23,895 nucleotides of DNA, taken from positions 1 to 23,895 of the IMG/VR virus record IMGVR_UViG_3300010300_000106; one strand, written 5' to 3'. The translations under genes were made by a program, and so were the position numbers. A model generated the notes under the pieces. That model ran no database searches. It was not told the DNA's origin and saw only the letters and a program-made list of their open reading frames with translations. Shown here piece by piece: positions 19,605 through 23,895 of the stretch; positions within the stretch are counted from its first letter, which is position 1, and the number at the start of each line of letters is the position of its first letter. The stretch comes from a virus.

Positions 19605-20201
19605 ATGCAAAGCAGAAAAGAATTAGTTGAACTTATTTTATCACCACTAACTTCTAGACCGATAAAATTAGAGAATCATTTCGTAGTACAATTCCAACCC
19701 CAAAGAAAATATCAAATGGAAGGAGTAAGTACTAGAGCGACCTTATACTACGATGTTTATATTCAATTACACATCGATGTCTTAGATAAGTTTTTGGGTC
19801 CACACACTTTAGTTTTAGATGTGGAAACAGAAATTTTGGATATGCAACTAAAAAGTATAGATTGGGGTGTTGTGAATTATTCAGAATTTATTGGTCAAGA
19901 AATATTAGATGACGCTCTTCAAGATGCAATAAGAAATAATAATTTAAACTCTAAGTCATATTACCATATATCTACTTTTTATCCCCAACTTGCCCCAAAT
20001 ACACCACATCCTTTATTAATCACTTTGGTGGGACTAGAAACTCAAATTAGGGAAATGATTGATAATAAACTAAAAGTAATTAACAAATCACTTAAAAAAG
20101 ACTCTGAAGTTGATTCATATGTTTCAAATTTAATAGATGATGTTGGTAATATAGACACCACTAAATTTACTTTTTATAACAAATACAACTACGAATCATA
20201 A
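19605..20201 (+). CDS. Tandem family protein 1 (198 residues, unknown)
   Basis: I start at ATG 19605 (MQSRKELVELIL); a TTG at 19569 would place the start inside an A/T-rich leader. The protein is acidic, with an N-terminal helix, a long beta region (YYDVYIQLHIDVLDKFL, HTLVLDVETEILD) and a helical C-terminus (LKVINKSLKKDSEV). It contains a Pro-rich stretch (FYPQLAPNTPHPLLITLVG). Size and order of elements resemble the five following family members, but the C-terminal RLVN-type motif is missing or changed (TLVGLETQ), so it is the least certain member. Its stop overlaps the next ATG (TAATG). Confidence 0.6.
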   Translation: MQSRKELVELILSPLTSRPIKLENHFVVQFQPQRKYQMEGVSTRATLYYDVYIQLHIDVLDKFLGPHTLVLDVETEILDMQLKSIDWGVVNYSEFIGQEILDDALQDAIRNNNLNSKSYYHISTFYPQLAPNTPHPLLITLVGLETQIREMIDNKLKVINKSLKKDSEVDSYVSNLIDDVGNIDTTKFTFYNKYNYES

Positions 20202-20734
20202 TGGACTTTAAAAACATAGTAAAACATTCTGAATTAATGTCAAAACCACAATCGGTTAATGTAATTCGAAATAATCTGTTTCGTATACGACCTTTTTTTA
20301 CTGTCGATTACAAAATTAGATTACAAGTTTATGAGACAGATACGAGGAAATATATTCATCCCGTTGTCGATATATTGGATGTGGAGTTAAACACTTCTAA
20401 ATCTTTAGAAAATACACCAAAAAAAAATTTAGATTTTGAAAAGAAAAAAGGGGATGAACAATTTTTAATTAAACATGAAGTAGAACCTCAGTTTGAAGAT
20501 TTGATAGAGGTGTTAATGATTTTATCATCTGATATAATGCCAAAAAATAAGTACGAGTTGAACTACGTGTCTGATTATAGGATAGCTGATGGGTTGGAAA
20601 TGTCATTTACCCCATTCACTGAATACTTGACAGACGAAGCTAATTCACTTGCAAGATTGTATGGATTAGGGACTGACAATCCAAACTATTCTACATCATT
20701 AGGTTTCACACTTCCAGATTATTTTTACAAATAG
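20201..20734 (+). CDS. Tandem family protein 2 (177 residues, unknown)
   Basis: The protein has an N-terminal helix, beta strands (FFTVDYKIRLQVYETDTRK, PVVDILDVELN), a charged insertion and, near the C-terminus, DEANSLARLYGLG. The RLYGLG element parallels RLVNM, RLINL and RLVSL of the genes downstream. It starts in a TAATG overlap. No catalytic motif is visible and I do not recognise a named family. Confidence 0.6.
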   Translation: MDFKNIVKHSELMSKPQSVNVIRNNLFRIRPFFTVDYKIRLQVYETDTRKYIHPVVDILDVELNTSKSLENTPKKNLDFEKKKGDEQFLIKHEVEPQFEDLIEVLMILSSDIMPKNKYELNYVSDYRIADGLEMSFTPFTEYLTDEANSLARLYGLGTDNPNYSTSLGFTLPDYFYK

Positions 20735-20755
20735 AATATAGTCACCACAACTATT

Positions 20756-20763
20756 TATTTATA
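20756..20763 (+). promoter_or_regulatory. TATTTATA box upstream of the small membrane gene
   Basis: CTATTTATTTATATAG contains TATTTATA ten bases before the ATG at 20774, flanked by a 6-base inverted repeat AACTAT/ATAGTT. It belongs to the recurrent motif. Confidence 0.4.
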
Positions 20764-20773
20764 TAGTTAAAAT

Positions 20774-20977
20774 ATGGTGGAATTTATATATCATTTCTTT
20801 GGTTTCTGTGGTGAAACCCATATCTCCATACTTTATCTGTCTATTTTGTTCCTTTTACCTTTTCTTTTATCCTTAAATTTACTCAAACGAATTTTATTAT
20901 ACCCTATTAAACTTATTTACAAATTAATTAGAAAAAAAAGACCATCAGTTTGGGATATAGATGAAGAAGATTTTTAG
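20774..20977 (+). CDS. 67-residue membrane protein
   Basis: This 67-residue protein starts MVEFIYHFFGFCGETHISIL. It has one long hydrophobic stretch (residues ~17-40, ISILYLSILFLLPFLLSLNL), then basic residues (KRILLYPIKLIYKLIRKKRP) and an acidic end (DIDEEDF). Small phage proteins with an FGFCGExH element are, as far as I recall, frequent in large phages; their role is unknown. It interrupts the tandem family. Confidence 0.65.
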   Translation: MVEFIYHFFGFCGETHISILYLSILFLLPFLLSLNLLKRILLYPIKLIYKLIRKKRPSVWDIDEEDF

Positions 20978-20979
20978 TA

Positions 20980-20987
20980 TATTTATA
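20980..20987 (+). promoter_or_regulatory. ATATTTATA box 13 bases upstream of 21001
   Basis: TATATTTATATT places TATTTATA 13 bases before the ATG at 21001, the same spacing as before the DHH and endolysin genes. Confidence 0.45.
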
Positions 20988-21000
20988 TTAAAATAACTTT

Positions 21001-21528
21001 ATGGATAAGTTTACGTTGGTTGAGAATTATATTAGAAGAATAGTAAGAGAGCAAAAATTCAAGGAAGTCACTGTGGAAGATTATCTTAAAACAATTGATG
21101 TTCCAAAACTCTCAGATAGAGAAAAAAAGTCTTTAATACAGAGGATTAAGGAACTACAATACATCGTCAGAAGTAATGCCCGTTACCCAGATAAAACCGA
21201 CTTTGGTCCTACGATACAAAAGATTTTATCTGATTCTGAATATGATGATTTAATTTTGGGTGACCCATACGAAGATTTGGCTTTTTTAGAAGATAAATTA
21301 AAAGAGTTGAACAAAACAAAATCTAATTCAGATACAAGGGAAAAAGTTAAATCTGAACCTTTTGATAATATTGATTTTAGTACAACTAGACGTATGGATA
21401 AACCCTTAGAACGAAAAGGAAAAAGATATCAAACACAATACAAAGACAAAAAAAGTTTCATAAACCCTATATACTGGACAAGAAAACTCAAAGACGTTGT
21501 AGATGAGTTCGGTGATAGAGTACTTTAA
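21001..21528 (+). CDS. 175-residue helical protein with phage leader-like N-terminus
   Basis: The protein starts MDKFTLVENYIRRIVREQKF, an amphipathic helix like the start segments of several marine-phage proteins. It then has a basic helical body (LSDREKKSLIQRIKELQYIV), an acidic stretch (SDSEYDDLILGDPYEDLAFL) and a basic C-terminus (RKGKRYQTQYKDKKSF). It does not look like the tandem family around it. A structural or virion role is possible but not shown. Confidence 0.6.
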   Translation: MDKFTLVENYIRRIVREQKFKEVTVEDYLKTIDVPKLSDREKKSLIQRIKELQYIVRSNARYPDKTDFGPTIQKILSDSEYDDLILGDPYEDLAFLEDKLKELNKTKSNSDTREKVKSEPFDNIDFSTTRRMDKPLERKGKRYQTQYKDKKSFINPIYWTRKLKDVVDEFGDRVL

Positions 21529-21540
21529 ATAATACGAACT

Positions 21541-22116
21541 ATGACTTTGGATAAACTAATCACTTATTTTAATTCTATATCAAAACCTAAAAAAGGTAAG
21601 ATTGTGAAACACAAATATGGTGAAGAGATTTTTATTAATTTTTCAGATGAATCTGGTGATTATAAAACTAAGTTACACTCATCCTATGTCCCTATAGTAT
21701 TTGATTTTACCTATCAATTGGAACTTGTCAAAGAAGAAGAACCAATGTTTCACGAATTGTCACTGGTTGTTAATATAAGTGATATTAAAATTGATACCAA
21801 AACATCAGTTAAACTTCTTATTGAAAATATTAAATTTGGTCATGCACGTAACTATGGATTTGATGAAGATACCATAAATAGATATTTGATTCAAAATAAA
21901 GAAATAATCTTTCAGTATTTAGAATATCTATCAAAAGTTATTGCTAAAAAAATTAAGATAAATATTCTTAGAAATGAAGTATTTGACCCTAACGAATACC
22001 ATGAACCAGGTGGTCAAATCGAATTTAAGAGATTGGTGGAAAAAGAATTTAATGAATTTGGTAGATTAGTTAACATGGAATTTCAAGATTTATTTGGTGT
22101 AAAAACAAAATTTTGA
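21541..22116 (+). CDS. Tandem family protein 3 (191 residues, unknown)
   Basis: The order is an N-terminal helix (LDKLITYFNSI), beta strands (SYVPIVFDFTYQLELV, FHELSLVVNISDIKI), a variable helical region (FQYLEYLSKVIAKKIKI), then a C-terminal GRLVNMEFQ element. The GRLVNMEFQ segment is shared with protein 5 at 22702, and 21 DNA bases are identical there (22066-22086 and 23251-23271). I cannot name a family. Confidence 0.6.
   Translation: MTLDKLITYFNSISKPKKGKIVKHKYGEEIFINFSDESGDYKTKLHSSYVPIVFDFTYQLELVKEEEPMFHELSLVVNISDIKIDTKTSVKLLIENIKFGHARNYGFDEDTINRYLIQNKEIIFQYLEYLSKVIAKKIKINILRNEVFDPNEYHEPGGQIEFKRLVEKEFNEFGRLVNMEFQDLFGVKTKF
22066..22086 (+). repeat. 21-base exact direct repeat, copy 1
   Basis: The 21 bases here are identical to 23251-23271 and in the same reading phase, encoding LVNMEFQ (after R). 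The flanking bases differ on both sides. It marks relatedness or gene conversion between two tandem family genes. Confidence 0.8.
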
Positions 22117-22118
22117 TT

Positions 22119-22718
22119 ATGGCTAATATGTTCAACAATATTCATTTGTTAAACACCAAAGTTGATACAAATAGAAGTTTTATAACTTCAGTCGAAGGTA
22201 TATTTTATTTCGATGCAATCAGAAATGAAATAAGTGAGGTTGTTGTATCTATAGATGTTTTTTTTAAAGTTGACTTGGAATTCTTTTTTGATTTATATAA
22301 ATACGATAACTTCTACGAGATACATGTTATGATAGTCCTGCGTGATATTAAACCCTTAACTGATTTAACATTACAAAGTTATCAAAAAAAGTTAAAAGAA
22401 TATTCTAATAGTGGACTCCACTTTCCAGATGAATTGGAAGATGAAAGAGTCGAAAAGATTTTGGACTATCAGAATAAAATAGTGGAAAGTTACAAATCAT
22501 ATGATTATGGTAGTTATTGGTTTAGAAATTTCAATATTTATCCCAAAAAAAATAGTAAGTTTGATTTCAACAGTTACGTACCACAAATAATAACACCAAT
22601 AATTAGATTAATTAATTTAGACTCAAAAAATACTAGAAAGTCAGTAATCAATTATATGTCCCCCAATCATTTTAACCAATATAAAACTAAATTTTTGAAT
22701 TATGTCAAACATATCTGA
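22119..22718 (+). CDS. Tandem family protein 4 (199 residues, unknown)
   Basis: I start at ATG 22119 (MANMFNNIHLLNTKV), two bases after the previous stop; a TTG six bases earlier is less likely. Strands (VVVSIDVFFKVDLEFFFDL, YEIHVMIVLRDIKPLTDLTL) are followed by a Glu/Lys helix and a Tyr-rich region. The C-terminal IIRLINLDSKN corresponds to RLVNM. It overlaps the next gene by 17 bases. Function unknown. Confidence 0.6.
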   Translation: MANMFNNIHLLNTKVDTNRSFITSVEGIFYFDAIRNEISEVVVSIDVFFKVDLEFFFDLYKYDNFYEIHVMIVLRDIKPLTDLTLQSYQKKLKEYSNSGLHFPDELEDERVEKILDYQNKIVESYKSYDYGSYWFRNFNIYPKKNSKFDFNSYVPQIITPIIRLINLDSKNTRKSVINYMSPNHFNQYKTKFLNYVKHI

Positions 22719-23304
22719 TAGATTAGACTTATTGAACAAACTTATGAAGGATGAAGTTATTGACATAGCTTTAGAACAAAAGTGGGTTTATTTAAGGAGG
22801 GAACTAAAAGATTTATTTCCGTATATTTATTCACCAATCTTTTTTAAGAGTAATGTCAATACAAATATCTCCACAACAAACGGTGAGATTTTCAAACTAA
22901 CGATTAATCTTAATGATTTTGAAGTTTTGATTGACCCAACATTAGAATGTTTAGAAAGTATAGTTAATAAGGATTTGGAAAAAGAATATGGACTTCCACT
23001 ACACAACTACATTCAAAAAAGTATTGGTGGTACTACATTTAGTGTTGACCCAAAGTTTATCACTACATTCGAAAAAGATATAGAAAGAATATTATTTGGT
23101 ATTAGAAGATTTCCAAACATACCAAACTATTTCCTAGTTATGGGAGATACGACACATGAGGATTTCTGTAAAGAATATTATGAGGATTTGGGGATTTCAT
23201 TACCGAATATTGGTCCCTATTTTTTTGATAAGTTAAATCGATATGCTCGTTTAGTTAACATGGAATTTCAATATTCTGATATATTAATACATTTTAAATT
23301 TTGA
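22702..23304 (+). CDS. Tandem family protein 5 (200 residues, unknown)
   Basis: The start MSNISDRLDLLNKLMKDEV resembles MEGRQQRIELFNRL of protein 6 and MFNNIHLLN of protein 4. Strands (EIFKLTINLNDFEVLIDPTL) match the position of MIVLRDIKPLTDLTL in protein 4. The C-terminal YARLVNMEFQ is shared with protein 3. No catalytic motif is seen. Confidence 0.6.
   Translation: MSNISDRLDLLNKLMKDEVIDIALEQKWVYLRRELKDLFPYIYSPIFFKSNVNTNISTTNGEIFKLTINLNDFEVLIDPTLECLESIVNKDLEKEYGLPLHNYIQKSIGGTTFSVDPKFITTFEKDIERILFGIRRFPNIPNYFLVMGDTTHEDFCKEYYEDLGISLPNIGPYFFDKLNRYARLVNMEFQYSDILIHFKF
23251..23271 (+). repeat. 21-base exact direct repeat, copy 2
   Basis: Second copy of the 21-base identity with 22066-22086, in the same reading phase in tandem family protein 5. 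Confidence 0.8.
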
Positions 23305-23310
23305 TGAATT

Positions 23311-23844
23311 ATGGAAGGTAGACAACAAAGAATAGAATTATTCAATAGGTTAAGTGAATTCCAAAAATTCACGGTCTTGTACACACATTCTTTTTATTTA
23401 GACCGAGAAGAGTTTTTTGATATAAATCCTGGAGGAGAGATAAAGATTAATGTTTTTGTTAATATAGAATGTAAACCTCATGTGGTAAATTATAAAAATA
23501 AAGGTGAGTATGTCCTCTTTTATTTAGTTAAAACAGAAATATTATTGGATGAGACAATTAATTGCTTTAATAAACGTTTAGAACACAAAGGTTACCAACC
23601 AATAAACATTACAGATGAAAATGGTTTTATTGATGTCGTGACCGCTAGTTTCAAAGAATTTGATAGGGGATTATTTATTCAAGGAAAAGTCGTAGATGAA
23701 AGTCAAAGTAATTTTTCTGAATGTGACATTGTTTTAACAGATGACGATTTCGTGGAGACAATCGAGGAAATCGTAAATAAAACTTCTCGATTAGTTTCAT
23801 TAGGACCTAACGACATCGATGATACTAGAGTTATGTATGTATAA
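23311..23844 (+). CDS. Tandem family protein 6 (177 residues, unknown)
   Basis: The order of elements repeats: helix RIELFNRLSEFQ, strands (GGEIKINVFVNIECKPHVV, YVLFYLVKTEILLDETINC), a variable region and a C-terminal KTSRLVSLGPND element. The family role is not known. The start follows the previous stop by six bases, and the stop overlaps the next ATG (TAATG). Confidence 0.6.
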   Translation: MEGRQQRIELFNRLSEFQKFTVLYTHSFYLDREEFFDINPGGEIKINVFVNIECKPHVVNYKNKGEYVLFYLVKTEILLDETINCFNKRLEHKGYQPINITDENGFIDVVTASFKEFDRGLFIQGKVVDESQSNFSECDIVLTDDDFVETIEEIVNKTSRLVSLGPNDIDDTRVMYV

Positions 23845-23895
23845 TGAGAATCACTGACAAAATAATCAAAAAAATACAGAGTTTATTAAAACCAC
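23844..23895 (+). CDS. Start of a further gene, cut by the window end
   Basis: The ATG at 23844 overlaps the previous stop (TAATG) and the frame is open to the window end, giving MRITDKIIKKIQSLLKP. It may be another member of the tandem series (helical start), but too little is visible to say. Confidence 0.5.
   Translation, partial: MRITDKIIKKIQSLLKP

Noticed and set aside
1-23895. CRISPR arrays, insertion sequences or integrase/attachment sites
   Set aside because: No regularly spaced repeats, transposase or integrase motifs, or paired terminal repeats were seen.

Overview
The window looks like part of the genome of a large, AT-rich (about 30% G+C by eye) tailed phage that infects a marine-type Bacteroidota host. 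The phage call rests on close gene packing with 1-4 base stop/start overlaps (TAATG, ATGA), many short unrecognised genes, a holin, a three-domain endolysin, phage-type ClpP, Mom-like and MazG-like genes, and no chromosomal housekeeping operon. The host call is inference. It rests on a Bacteroidota-type ribosomal protein bS21, one promoter matching the Bacteroidota pattern TTTG-N20-TAnnTTTG, and start codons preceded by A/T-rich sequence with almost no Shine-Dalgarno motifs.

Layout. 1-1191 (+): small Cys-rich and coiled-coil proteins, a strong terminator, then a zinc-ribbon-like protein and bS21. 1186-4529 (mostly -): a membrane/HExxH protein broken by an apparent one-base frameshift, a DUF192 protein (+), a DHH phosphoesterase and a small unknown. 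4578-7442 (+): a redox and proteolysis block with three glutaredoxin-like proteins, thioredoxin, ClpP and a membrane protein. 7443-7647: a tRNA-like RNA, hairpins and a strong terminator. 7648-13781 (+): small proteins followed by a cell-wall block with an amidase/peptidoglycan-binding/lytic-transglycosylase endolysin, a mini HExxH protein, an M23 peptidase with a long extra C-terminus, a Cys-motif/PAP2 phosphatase fusion and a ParB-like protein. 13778-17979: small proteins, a possible NlpC/P60-like protein, a Mom-like acyltransferase, a convergent candidate PD-(D/E)XK nuclease, a Nudix hydrolase and a MazG-like protein. 18040-19544: a holin, a small membrane protein and, on the other strand, two membrane proteins, one of which could be a spanin. 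19605-23895 (+): a run of six similar-sized unrecognised proteins that look like diverged tandem paralogues, interrupted by two unrelated genes.

How the parts could work together (inference). The wall hydrolases, holin and spanin candidate would give lysis or entry functions. bS21 may alter host initiation. The redox proteins and ClpP may adjust host metabolism and proteolysis. The Mom-like protein may modify phage DNA. An ATATTTATA-type box sits just upstream of about eleven gene starts on both strands, 13 bases before the ATG in three cases. This suggests a shared, perhaps phage-specific, promoter class. No CRISPR array, insertion sequence or integrase was seen.
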